The notes below the pieces were generated by a model that was not told the DNA's origin, ran no database searches, and saw only the letters and a list, made by a program, of their open reading frames with translations. The translations under genes were made by a program, and so were the position numbers. DNA of 64,000 nucleotides from Armigeres subalbatus (Eukaryota; Arthropoda; Insecta; Diptera; Culicidae), in contig NW_026942946.1 of assembly GCF_024139115.2 (NCBI RefSeq), positions 558,001 through 622,000 on the forward strand, in the 5' to 3' direction. Positions within the stretch are counted from its first letter, which is position 1. Each line of letters begins with the position of its first letter. Below are positions 43,440 to 54,100 of this stretch, one piece after another.

Positions 43440-46400
43440 CTAAGAAGCTAATTCTCGTAGGAATCCTCCGGAGACCCGCTCAGAAACTTTTCCGAAATTT
43501 CTCCATAAATTTCTCCGAAAATATTCCCAGAAATTTCTTCGTTTTAAATACCTCTGGAAATTTCCTCAGAAGTTCCTCCGGAAATTTGTTCAGAAGTTCA
43601 TCAGGCAATTCCTCAACAAATCCTTTGAAAATATTCTTAGAAATTCTTCTGAAAAAATCTATAGTGGTTCCCAAGGATATTTCTTCAAGAATTCCTCCGG
43701 AGAATTGCCCAATATTTCCTCCACAAATTCTTCCAGGAATTCGTTCATAAAATACCCCAGGAATTCATTCGGAAATTCCCTAATGATTTCCTCCGGATAT
43801 TCTCGACACAATCGACAAGTTACTTCAGGAATTGCTTTGAAAGTTCTTTCAGGAATTCCTTCGAAAGGTCCTCCACGAATTCCTTCGGATGCTCATCCAG
43901 GGATTCCTTCGGAAGTTCTTTCAGGAATTCCTTCGAAAGTTCCTCCAGAAATTCCTTCGGAATGTCCTCCACGTATTCCTTCGGAAGTTCCTCCACGTAT
44001 TCTTTCCGAAGATCCTCAAGCAATTCGCTCGGAGTTCCTCCAGGAATTCTTCCGGAAGTTCCTCCAGGAATTTCTTTGGAAGTTCCTCCAGTAATTTCTT
44101 TGGAAGTTACTCCAGTAGTTCCTTCTAAAGTTCCGTCAGGAAATTCTTCAAAAGTTCCTTCAGGAATTCTTTTGAAAGTTCCTCCAGAAATTCCATCGGA
44201 AGTTCCCCCAGAAATTCTCTCGGAAGTTCCTCCAGGAATTCCTTTGGAAGTTCCTCCAGTTATTACTTCGAAGATTCCTTCGGGAACTCCTTCGGAAATT
44301 CCTTCAGGAGCTCCTTCGGAAGTTCCTCCAGTTATTCCTTCCGAATTTCCTGCAGGATTTTTTTTGGAAGTTCCGCCAGGAATTTATTCGGAAGTTCCTC
44401 CGGGAATTCATTCAGAAGTTCCTTTACGTATTCCTTCCGAAGTTCTTCAAGGAATTTCTTGGGAGTTCCTCCTGAAATTCTTTCGGAAGTTCCTCCAGTT
44501 ATTCCTTCGGAAATTCCTCCAGGAACTCCTTCGAAAGCTCCTCCAGGAATTACTTCGGAAGTTTCTCCACGTATTCCTTCGGAAGTTCTTCCAGGTGTTG
44601 CTTCGGAAGTTATTCTAGGAATTTCTTCGGAAGTTCCTCGAGGAATCCCCACAGAAGTTCCTCCAGTCGGAAGTTCCTCCAGGAATTCGTTCAGATGTTC
44701 CTCCAGGATTTTTTTCGGAAGTTCCTCCAGGAATTCTTTTGGAAGTTCCTCCAGGAATTCCCTCAGAAGTTCCTCCAGGAATTCAATCGGAAGATCCTCC
44801 AGTTATTTCTTCGGAAATTCCTCCAGGAAATTCTTCGGCAGTTCCTCCAGTTATTCCTTCCGAAGTTCCTCCAGGAATTTCTTCGGAAGTTCCTCAAGAA
44901 TTTTTTTCGGAGTTCCTCCAGGAAGTCTTCCGGAAGTTCCTCTAGGGATTACTTCGGAAGTTCCTCCAGGAATTTCTTCGGAAGTTCCTCCAAGAACTCC
45001 TTAGGAAGTTCCTCAAGGAACTCCTTCGTAAGTTCCTCGAAGAACTCCTTCGGAAATTCCTCAAGGAACTCCTTCGGAAGTTCCTCAAGGAATTTCTTCG
45101 GAAGTTTCTCAAGGAATTTCTTCGGAAGTTCCTCCAAGAACTCCTTCGGAAGTTCTTCAAGGAATTTCTTCGGAGTTCCTCCAGAAATTCTTCCGGAAGC
45201 TCCTCCAGGGACTCTCGGAAATTTCTTCCAGGGATTCCTTCGGCAGTTCCTCCAGGGATTACTTCGGAAGTTCCTTCAGGAATTCTTTCGGAAGTTCCGT
45301 CAGGATTTTTTTTTGGAAGATCCTTTAGCAATTCCTTCGGAAGTTACATTCAAGTTCCTTCAGGAATTTCTTCGGAAGGTCCTCCAGAAATTTCTTTGGA
45401 TGCTCATCCAGGAATTCCTTCGGAAATTCTTCCAGAAATTCCTTCGAAAGCTCCTCCAGGAATTCCTTCGGAAGTTGCTCCACGTATTCCTTCGGAAGTT
45501 CCTGCAAGTATTCCATCCGATGTTTCTCAAGGAACTCCTTTGGAGTTCCCCCAGGAATTCTTCCGGAAGTTCCTCCAGGAATTTTTCTGTCCTCTAGGAA
45601 TTTCTTCGGAAGTTCCTCCAGGAATTCCTTCGAATGTTCATCCAGGAATTCCTTCGGAAGTTCCTCCAAAAATTTCTTCGGAATCTCCTCCACGTATTCC
45701 TTCGGAGTTCCTCCAGGAATTCTTCCGGATGTTCCTCCACGATTTTTTTGGAAGTTCCACCAGGGATTTTTTTGGAAGTTATTCCTTCTAAAGTTCTGTC
45801 AGGAAGCTCTTCAAAAGTTCCTCCAGAAATTCTATTAAAAGTTTCTCCAGGAAATCCTTCAGAAGATACTCCAGGAATTCCTTCAAAAATTCCTCCAGAA
45901 ATTCCTTTGGAAGTTCCTCTAGTTATTCCCTCGGAAGTTCATCCAGGAATTCTTTCGGAAGTTGCTCCAGGAATTCTTTCGGAAGTTCCTCCAGTTATTC
46001 CTTCCGAATTTTCTTCAGGAATTTCTTCGGAAGTTCCTCCACGTATTCCTTCCGAAGTTTTTTCACGTATTCCTTCCGAATTTCCATCAGGCATTTCTTC
46101 GGAACTTCTGCCAGGAATTTCTTCGGAAGTTCCTCCGGGAATTCGGATGTTCCTTCACGTATTCCTTCCAAAGTTCCTTAAGGAATTCCTTAGGAGTTCC
46201 TTCAGGAATTCAGATGTTCCTCCAGGATTTTTTTCGGAAGTTCCTCCAGGAATTCTTTCGGAAGTTCTTCCAGGAATTTCTTCGGAAGTTCCTCCAGGAA
46301 TAACTTCAGAAGATCCTCCAGGTGTTCCTTCAGAAGTTCCTCCAGGTTTTCCTTCCGAAATTCCTCCAGGAATTTCTTCGGAAGTTCCTCCAGGTGTTCT

Positions 46401-47045
46401 TTCGGAAGTTCCTCCAGGAATTCCTTCGGAAGTTCCTCAAGAAATTCCTTCGGAGTTCCTCCAGGAATTCTTCCGGAAGTTCCTCTAGGGATTACTTCGG
46501 AAGTTCCTCCTGGAATTTCTTCGGAAGTTTTTCCAGGAATTCCTTCGGAATTTCCTCCAAGAACTCCTTCGGAAGTTCCTCAAGGAACTCCTTCGTAAGT
46601 TCCTCAAGAAACTCCTTCGGAAGTTCCTCAAGGAATTTCTTGGGAGTTCATCCAGGAATTCTTCCGGAAGTTCCTCCAGGGACTCTTCGGAAGTTTCTTC
46701 CAGGGACTCTTTCGGAAGTTTTTTCCAAGGATTCCTTTGGCAGTTTCTCCAGGGTATACTTTGGAAGTTCCTTCAGGAATTCTTTCGGAAGATCCTTCAG
46801 GAATTCCTTCGGAAGTTACATTAGGAATTCCTTCGGAAGGTCCTCTAGGAATTCCTTCGGATGCTCATCCAGAAATTCCTTCGGAAGTTCTTTCAGAAAT
46901 TCCTTAGAAAGTTCCTCCAGGAATTCCTTCGGAAGTTCCTCCACGTATTCTTTCCGAAGTTCCTCAAGAAACTCCTTCAGAGTTCCTCCAGGAATTCTTC
47001 CGGAAGATACTCCAGGAATTCCTGAGAATCGCCGAAGAAATCCTT
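43440..47045. repeat. Large 24-bp minisatellite (GGAAGTTCCTCCAGGAATTC)
   Basis: About 150 tandem copies of a unit close to GGAAGTTCCTCCAGGAATTC plus CTTC, with many single-base variants and a few units of other length. Every unit contains two near-palindromes (GGAAGTTCC, GGAATTCC). Because 24 is divisible by 3, all frames tend to stay open, producing long repetitive translations (EVPPGIPS, RKFLQEFL, SSSRNSFG repeats, up to 300 codons). Most frames lack an initiation context and none has non-repeat flanks, so I do not call genes. Confidence 0.9.
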
Positions 47046-47334
47046 TCTATGTTCCTCCATGAACTACTCAGTCAACACTAGGGTTCATTCGTTCAGAAAA
47101 TCGTTGTTACTAAAGTTTCAAATGGCTATATGTCAGTGGTTTTTCAACCGATTTTCTCAGCTTTTTCACCAACCTCTTGGCCATCTCACACACAAAACGC
47201 GACGCGAGACTAGACACAACACTTATGGTTCTTACAAACGACAAAGGATTTTTTTAAATTTACCTTTTTGTCGACCGGTTTCGGGCTCGATGTTGCCCAT
47301 CTACAGGACGTGGTCCAACATGGGATGTCAGACA

Positions 47335-48745
47335 ATGTCTGGATTTGAGATGCAAGTGAAAGATAAATACTCGGAGGGAATAAATGGGTTGGCACAACGG
47401 CACATAATGGAAGCCTTGGTTGATTCGGTAGACCATTTGATTCAAACTCCAGAACAATTTGGAAATCGTATAACATCTCATATGCCTGGATTTGAGAGCC
47501 AAGTAAAAAACAAATATTCAGATGACAGAGATGAAGCCTTGGTTGATTCGGTAGACAATTTTGATTCAAGCTCCAGGACAATTTGAATATCTTACAACAT
47601 CTGAAATGTCTGGATTTGAGACGCAAGTAAAAGACAAATACTCGGTGGACATAACTGGGTCGATAGCGCGGCAGGGGACATCATGGGAGCCTTGGTTGCT
47701 TCGATAGACCATTTTACCCAAACTCCAGGACAATTAGGAGAATTTAAAATATCTTTTTTTTTATTTGATACGCAAGTCAATAGCAAATAATTGGGTTGGT
47801 ATCGAGGCAGTGGACATTATAGAAGCATTGGTTGATTCGGTAAACCATTGATTCAAACTCCAAAACAATTTGGAGGTTTAACAACACCTCGTCAGCCTGG
47901 ATTTGAGACGCAAGTGAAAGACAAATACTCGGAGGAAATAATTGGGTAGGTACCGAGGCTGGAGACATCATGGAAGCCTTGGTTGATTAAGTACATCATT
48001 TAATACAAACTCCAGGACAATTTGCAGATCTTACAACATCTCATTTGCCTGGATTTGAGACGCAATTGAAATACAAATACTCGGAGAACATAACTGGGTT
48101 GACACCGCGGCAAGGGACATCATGGAAGCCTTGGGTGATTCGATAGACCATTTTACCCAAACTCCAGGACAATTTGAAAATTCTACAACATCTGAAAAGT
48201 CTAGATTTGAGACGCAAGTGAAAGACAAATACTTGGAGGACATAACTGGGTTGATTCGATAGACCATTTTACTTAAACTGCAGAACAATTTGTAAATCTT
48301 ACAACATCTGAAATCTCTGGATTTGATACGCAAGTGAAAGACAAATACTCGGAAGAAATAATTGGGTTGGTAACGAGAGTGGGGACATCATGGAAGCCTT
48401 CTTTTTATTAGGTAGACCATTTAATACAAACTCCAGGACAATTTCGAGATCCTACAACATATCATTTGCCTGGATTTGAAACGCAATTGAAATACAAATA
48501 CTCGGAGGACAGAACTGGGTTGACACCATGCACCGTGGCAGGGGACATCATGAAAGCCTTGGTTGATTAGGTAGACCATTTGATTAAAATTCCAGGATAA
48601 TTTGTAGATCTTACAACATCTCGTATGCCTGGATTTGAGACGCAAGTGAAAGACAAATACTCGGAGGATATGATTAAAAATCCAGAACAATTTGGAGATC
48701 TTACAACATTTAAAATGCCTGGATTTGAGACGCAAGTGGAAAATA
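47335..48745. repeat. ~155-bp satellite array, about ten units
   Basis: CTGGATTTGAGACGCAAGTG recurs at about 47339, 47489, 47611, 47900, 48050, 48205, 48317, 48472, 48630 and 48718, most spacings being 150-158 bp and a few shorter. Each unit also has AAATACTCGGAGGACATAAC, GGGGACATCATGGAAGCCTT and GTTGATTCGGTAGACCATTT. Minus-strand open frames across it are by-products of the repeat. Confidence 0.9.
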
Positions 48746-49149
48746 CGATCCTAGAACACCATAGTTTATTATCACACATGTTTCGTGTATAGTTTACATT
48801 TATTTTAACAAGTTCACAGAAGACAACATGCTTGAAAATATTTTCTGAAGCATAATACATCCTGTAAAATAAAGTGGTTCCATCAGGCACCGAATTTCAG
48901 TAGGGATGAGAAGGGAAAGGGAAAGTAGGGATGCTCAAAATGTGTTCTTATGTTCCAGGTGATGTTATTTATGTGTTACTTCAATATTTCCTTCATCACT
49001 ATATGAATGCATATCATTTTTGGTAATGAAATATGAGTATATGTCAAAATCGCATTTTTCTAAATCCGTTGCTTTACTCCCACAGCTCAAGTGAAAAATT
49101 GAACACCCCTAGATAAAATATTTTGTCATGTCCAGAAACTAGAAGATAT
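48746..49149. other. Interior of the TIR element without gene
   Basis: AT-rich sequence with a purine-rich GGGATGAGAAGGGAAAGGGA stretch near 48903; nothing else recognised. Confidence 0.4.
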
Positions 49150-49429
49150 GGCTAAAAGGTTGGTGAAAAAACTGTGAAAATCGGTTGAAAAGCCATTGAG
49201 ATATAGCCATTTGAAAATTTAGTTACAACGATTTTCTGCACGAATGTATCCGCGTAAGTTTTTTTAGCGAATAAATCCTAGTATTCTCGTATTCGAAAAT
49301 TCTCCGAAAATTCCACCAAAATACTTGCGAAAATTCCCTCAGGAATCCCTAGGAAATTTCCCAAGTAAGATCTCCCAAAATTCTTTCGGAAATTCTTCCC
49401 AGAGTTCTTCTTCAAATTTCCAATTTTCA

Positions 49430-49850
49430 TTTTATTAAATATAAAATTAAGAAATAAGAGATAAAAATTCAAAATTTTAAATTAAAAAAAAATTAAAATT
49501 AAAAATTTTAAATTAAAAAAAAATTAAAATTAAAAATTTTAAATTAAAATTTAAAATTGAAAATTGAAAATTTAAAATTGAAAATTCAAAATTGAAAATT
49601 GAAAATATAAAATTTAAAATTTAAAATTTAAAATTTAAAATTTAAAATTTAAAATTTAAAATTTAAAATTTAAAATTTAAAATTTAAAATTTAAAATTTA
49701 AAATTTAAAATTTAAAATTTAAAATTTAAAATTTAAAATTTAAAATTTAAAATTTAAAATTTAAAATTTAAAATTTAAAATTTAAAATTTAAAATTTAAA
49801 ATTTAAAATTTAAAATTTAAAATTGAAAATTGAAATAAAATTTAAAATTT
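49430..49850. repeat. AT-only array, (AAAATTT)n
   Basis: From about 49610 to 49822 the heptamer AAAATTT is repeated about 30 times almost without change. On both sides it grades into variants (AAAATTGA, TTAAAATTAAAAATT). Confidence 0.95.
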
Positions 49851-50008
49851 TTGGATTTTGGATTTTTATTCTTAATGTAATGTATAATGTATACCTATAG
49901 GGTAATTTAAAACTTTTAATTTCAGTTTTTGGGGTTACGGTTTAATGCTTATTTTTGAATTTTTATATTTATTTGTTAATGGTTTATTTGGAATTTCTAT
50001 TTATTTTT

Positions 50009-50573
50009 TCAATTTTTTGATACGAGCACAATGTTGTTACGCTTATCCGTTTTTTCATACATACTTGTTCCGTCGTTAAGTCGATGTCGCTTCGTTCCAG
50101 TGTTTCCGGTGGAGTGCTGCACTGGCTGTAGCAGCACATTTAATGATTTCCCCTCCTCCGTTTTCTGCGAATCGTATAGGTATTTTGTTCTGCCAAATTT
50201 TGTTCTAGCCAAAAAGCTGCAAGGATTCCAAATGAACATTCGATCAGCTGTAACAATAACAAGAAAAAAAGATGCTACCTTACCTGTTAAATTCCTGAAT
50301 TGGTGCTGGTTGAAATTGGCGAGCGCCTTCGCTCAGCGCCAACCATGATTATTTGATCTACAACAAACAACAATGGTGGAAAGAATAGTTTTAAAAATTG
50401 TTCAGCTTTCGTGTATCTGTGAAGATCTTACCTGTTGAATTTCTTTGATCTTCTGCAAGATTTTTCTGCTGCCGCAGACTGATTTTCTCCCGGACGACAA
50501 AATGGCAAGTTATAGCTTGACTTCGGTGACAGTTGTAATTCGGTTCCGGTAATATTACATTGATTACGCGCAA
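50009..50573 (-). other. Segment with exon-like open frames and two splice donors
   Basis: On the minus strand, frames MRVINVILPEPNYNC..RQQK (50573 to about 50435) and FLARTKFGRTKYLYDSQKTE (about 50215-50009) are bordered by splice-like signals. Donors are CAACAG|GTAAGA near 50433 and TAACAG|GTAAGG near 50283; an acceptor-like CCTTGCAG is near 50219. I recognise neither peptide. It may be captured host exons inside the 8.27-kb element, or chance. Confidence 0.25.
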
Positions 50574-50925
50574 AAACTCGCTTTTTTATGTAATACTATA
50601 TTTGTTTTCAAACAATCGGAGTGTGCAACTTTTCTTATGTAATATATTGCAATAAATCAAATGTGATTTTGTGGTTATTTTACGCAATCATAAAAACGTT
50701 TTCACCAATCATATTTTACGTTGAGCCATGTACATAAGCATCAATGCGGTGTGAAAATACGTAAAATCTGTTTTTACATATATTTATTGAGTACATTCCG
50801 AAGAGCTACGTCACGGCATATTAATATTTTTTTTGCTGTGTACGCAAGCAAAACGATCATGGTAACTAAGATTCCTTAGATTTGGAACTATGCAAAAACA
50901 TACGAGCATGCGCGATTTCTATTCG

Positions 50926-52330
50926 TTAGATGCCCACGTGTTCCATTACTGATGATGATGATGATGATGATGATACTACCATCTATTGTAGCAAGGCACC
51001 TGCCGATAGCACTGGTCATATCTGACAAACGATTTGATCATGATTGTACTATTGTTTGTATTTCATCAAACTCCTGTATGAAGGGCCAAAAATGGATGGG
51101 GTGGTTCCATAAGCAGAGACACTTATGCGAATCCACGGGATGAATAGAGAATCTCCTTCCAGATGAAAGTTAGTACATATAATAATATTATCTAGCCCTC
51201 GTTTCCCAGATTGACCCAATAGATGGGGAGAAGAGCCCGCCCTTTATCCACGAGATGTTAACAATAGGAAGTTGGCGATTCCACTCTCCCTATCCACATC
51301 GCTTCAATCGGGTGCTCTGATGGTTGTTTTACATTTTTATATACATAATTATATAGGTTTAATATGAATCATTAAAATATAAATACAATGGAATTCTCTC
51401 ACCAATTATCCGTTTGTAAAAAGTACATTTCATCTATCTTTTGTCCTTGATGAACGAGATACTTTCTTCAACATCAGTATTTGTTTTGGGTTTCGAGCCA
51501 ATATTAGAAAGCGTTCAAAATTTGAAAAATGGAATTCTTGATTCGATCCTTAAAGTCCTTGTCGGCCCCATCGGAACCCACGGGGATCATCGCCAGCGGT
51601 GAGATCCCGCTCAGCCCTATCAGGGCCGAACCGAGCAGCGAGAAAATTGACGGGGTGTACTCCATCGATTTGAAATACACCGGCACATAGTTCTTCATCA
51701 CCTCCCGCTACACGTAGACGAACGTTTCGTCCATGAAGACCTTTAAGAAGTTCAATCCTTTCTTTCTTGCGCGCTGATTGCCTGCGGTCTTCCGGGAACT
51801 GCCAACGTCCGCTCCAACAACGCACACCGCAATTTAGCACAAAGCACGCCTGATTAACGCTTTAGTTTGCCAATTCACACGACGATGTTTTGGCGACACA
51901 TATTTCACACGAGAAGCTGCTGCTGATGTTATCGGACTGCGCAAATCGTCTTCCACAGATCGCGCACAGCCACTAGCCCAACGGGGGTGGTGTTTTGATT
52001 TTCTGTTCGAGTTTGCACACCAGCTGGTTGCTTTCTTTCCAGTGCAGTGCATTCCAGTGCATTTGGTACTTCTGGGCAATACACAACCGTACTTGAATGA
52101 TTACGCAAAATGATATTTAAGCTTTCCTTTGTTTCCACGAAAATCCGAGAAAAAAAGTCTATCAAATAAATTCTCCGTTCTCAAAACCCGCACCTTGCCG
52201 AATTAAATGATGTGAGTGTAAAAAAAAATTGGTCCTAATAAAATTGTCAAAAACGAACCGAAAAAAAAATGTCACGTCTTTTCGAGACCACAGCATACTT
52301 CGTTCTTAGATGCCCACGTGTTCCATTACT
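50926..52330 (-). mobile_element. Chimeric retrocopy: LINE/SINE tail joined to an mRNA fragment, 25-bp target duplication
   Basis: The insert proper is 50951-52305. Direct repeats of 25 bp (TTAGATGCCCACGTG...CCATTACT) lie at 50926-50950 and 52306-52330. The uninterrupted target exists once in hAT copy 1 (inverted, near 56490-56515). On the minus strand the insert ends with the same (ATC)n-tailed 375 bp as 6629-7010, but its 5' two thirds are unrelated to that copy and include a transporter-like reading frame. A single flanking duplication implies one integration event. Confidence 0.75.
51504..51760 (-). pseudogene. ZIP-family (SLC39-like) zinc transporter fragment
   Basis: ZIP proteins move zinc into the cytosol through eight membrane helices. 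The minus frame reads FMDETFVYV, a TAG stop, REVMKNYVPVYFKSMEYTPS and IFSLLGSALIGLSGISPLAM, then IPVGSDGADKDFKD. The segment SLLGSALIGLSGISPLAMIP has the character and wording of ZIP transmembrane helix 1, closest in my memory to the ZIP13/Zip99C group. The reading frame departs from the family after DFKD, so only the N-terminus is present; metal-binding HxxxH helices are absent. Upstream (51770-52250) looks like a 5' UTR. It is a pseudogene by its in-frame stop and truncation. Family assignment is from recall and should be checked. Confidence 0.55.
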
Positions 52331-52442
52331 AGCCGAAAAATGAGTAGCATGCCGTCGCTTGAGTTTCCTAGGATACAAGTTGCTAAGTTAGGTCAGTGCT
52401 CTTGAACAGTGTGCAGTGTTCAGAACTTTTTGTTACGAAGGG

Positions 52443-54100
52443 ATAAGAAAAAAGAGAAGCCGAATGAAGTGTCCTGTTGTAGAAATACTGTGGTTTTCCT
52501 ACTAATTGAGTGCGAAAAGTATCTGTCCGCGAATTTCTTCAGGCCGTTTGATTCAGGGAGCCTCTGTATTGCTTAAGGGATACTTACCCATTAATTACAA
52601 AACGGGGTCAAAACCACAAACCACCACGCTACATGGTACCTGGCTAGATGTCTTTTGGGCTAAAGTTCAGTATCGACCTTAAAATAGAGAGGCCACGGAA
52701 TTTTGTTCAATGGTGAATTGACAAAAAGACCATTTCGCCAACCAAGTAGCCATTTCTGACCATATAACGCGTTCAGTACGAGGTTCAGTCATTTAAATTT
52801 GGCCGTATGACCCCGTTGGACCAAATGACATTTTTGGGCAAATGGCCCATTCTGTCAAAATACTATTTCTGCTAAATGGCATTTTTGCCCAACGTTTATT
52901 TCGACCAGATAACCTGTTAGGGAAAAGGGTTTTTCGGCCAAATTATCAGTCTGTCACTTTCGGTCAATGGAGCTTACCAAGAACTTCTAATCGAAAATAG
53001 AAAGAATTTTCTGAAGAAATCCAAAAACAATCCTGAAAAATTCCGAGCATTTTTTTCACTGCGAAAAAAAAAATCAGGATAAAAAACTAACCAACTTGTT
53101 TAATCTAGATTGGGGAAGTCAACCTTAAAGCATCTCTTTTACTAGTCACAATTTTCTGTGTGAATTTCAAAGAATACTCAACAGAGACTCAATAGGAACT
53201 TTCCGTGAATATTCCGAATATTTTCCTGTAGAAATTTGGAACAACTTCCCGTAAAAACTATGAAGAGATTCTCATGTAAACTCCAAACAATTTTCCTTGG
53301 TAATTCCAAAGAGCTCTCGAAATTCGGAAGTAGTTCCCGTGAAAAATCTGAAAATAATTTTCAAATGAATATTCCGGAAAATCTTGAAGAATTTTCTCGG
53401 GAAGTTCATCAATTTTTTGAGGCGAATTTCAAAAGATTCTCCCGTTATTGTCGTGAAATAATTCAAAATGACCAATTCACCCGAACGACACTTTCGACCG
53501 AATGTCCATTTCGATCAAATTGCCCTTTCGACCATACGACTATTTCGGCCGAAGGACATATTGACGTTTCACAACATAAAAGTTTTTTTTTTGTCTTTAT
53601 TAAGGAGACCTTAAGCCCGAGGCTGGCTCGTCTCCGGCAACATTAAAGTTATCGATTAGCTCTTAAGCTTTGCTCGGGTAGGCTAAACGATTCGGCCTAA
53701 CAACTTTCAGTCTTGTGACTTTCTGCTGAACAACTCTTTTCTGTTCAAAAATTCAATTTCAATGATTTTTTTTTTGGATTTCAACGGGAATTCCTTCGCA
53801 ATTTCAACGCTTAGTTTTTATGGAGAGCTCTTCGAAATTTTAACAAGATATTGTATGGAGTTTTCGTGGGAATAATAGGTATCTTCACGAAAAATTCTCT
53901 GGAGTTTCAACGTAGTGTTGTAGAGATCTATCAGGAAATAATACAGAAAATGCACTGAATCTTCGGAGTTTCCACTGAAAATTGGAATCGGCGTGGAAAA
54001 TTATAGATCAGCGGCGTGACAAATTTTAAACGGCGGCGCGCCTATGCAAAAATGTTGGCGGCGGCGGCGTCTGTCAGCACTCCAGTGAAATTTTCTCGAA
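52443..54100. repeat. Word repeats, decayed GAATTCC units and inverted GGCGGCGGCG head
   Basis: 52680-52980 holds GACCAAATGACATTTTTGG-type words. 53000-53460 and 53760-53980 hold degenerate GAAAATTCC/GGAATTTCAAC units. 53470-53560 again holds CGACCGAATGTCCATTTCG words. 53990-54090 ends in GGCGGCGCGCC and GGCGGCGGCGGCGTCTGTCA, the inverted counterpart of the head at 40595. Overall this looks like one element of the GC-head family in minus orientation with other repeats inserted. Confidence 0.5.

Larger units (their letters stand above)
47070..49255. mobile_element. TIR element, ~2.2 kb, inserted in the minisatellite, carrying a satellite
   Basis: The left arm (about 47078-47190: AGAAAATCGTTGTTACTAAA, CAAATGGCTATATGTCAGTG, CAACCGATTTTCTCAGC, TTTTTCACCAACCTCTTGGC) is mirrored by the right arm (about 49150-49250: GCTAAAAGGTTGGTGAAAAA, GAAAATCGGTTGAAAAGCCA, TATAGCCATTTGAAAATTTA, ACAACGATTTTCTGCACG). 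Arms are about 110 bp at roughly 85 percent identity by eye. Minisatellite-type GAAAATTCC units resume to the right at 49285-49420, so the element lies inside the array. It contains the 155-bp satellite. Confidence 0.8.
42569..50840. mobile_element. 8.27-kb inverted-repeat element loaded with tandem arrays
   Basis: Ends CACAGCAAAAAAAA are inverted at 42569 and 50840, flanked by TA (or GTAC) duplications at 42567-42568 and 50841-50842. Copy 1 keeps the uninterrupted site GGGTTGCTACGCAAGC (inverted, near 57420), so the borders are supported independently. Inside are a hAT MITE (42983-43402), a minisatellite (43440-47045), a TIR element with a satellite (47070-49255), an AAAATTT array and a 600-bp segment with splice-like signals (50009-50573). 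No transposase was found. Confidence 0.75.
42474..52442 (-). mobile_element. hAT-like element copy 2, split by two insertions; right end lost
   Basis: Three pieces (42474-42568, 50841-50950, 52306-52442) are together collinear with the inverted right-to-left sequence of copy 1 at 55469-57520. The left end is CAGAGATGCATCCTGAACAG. The pieces are separated by the 8.27-kb element 42569-50840 and the retrocopy 50951-52305. The right end fades after CAGTGTTCAGAAC at about 52428, so the second terminus and its 8-bp duplication are not recoverable. No transposase is present in either copy. Confidence 0.8.

Noticed and set aside
43440..47045. Long repetitive open reading frames (up to 300 codons) as structural or antifreeze-like proteins
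   Set aside because: They exist in several frames and on both strands at once, follow from a 24-bp unit without stops, and have no unique flanking sequence, signal peptide or codon bias.
43440..47045. Array as a cluster of heat-shock, STAT or Rel binding sites
   Set aside because: GAA/TTC spacing (0 or 1 nt) does not fit heat-shock elements, TTC-GAA spacing (5-6 nt) does not fit STAT, and the Rel resemblance is partial.
47335..48745. CRISPR-like or protein-coding array in the 155-bp repeats
   Set aside because: The whole unit is repeated without spacer variation, and frames differ from unit to unit.
49604..49822. Telomere-like heptamer
   Set aside because: AAAATTT has no G-rich strand and is unlike insect telomeric repeats.
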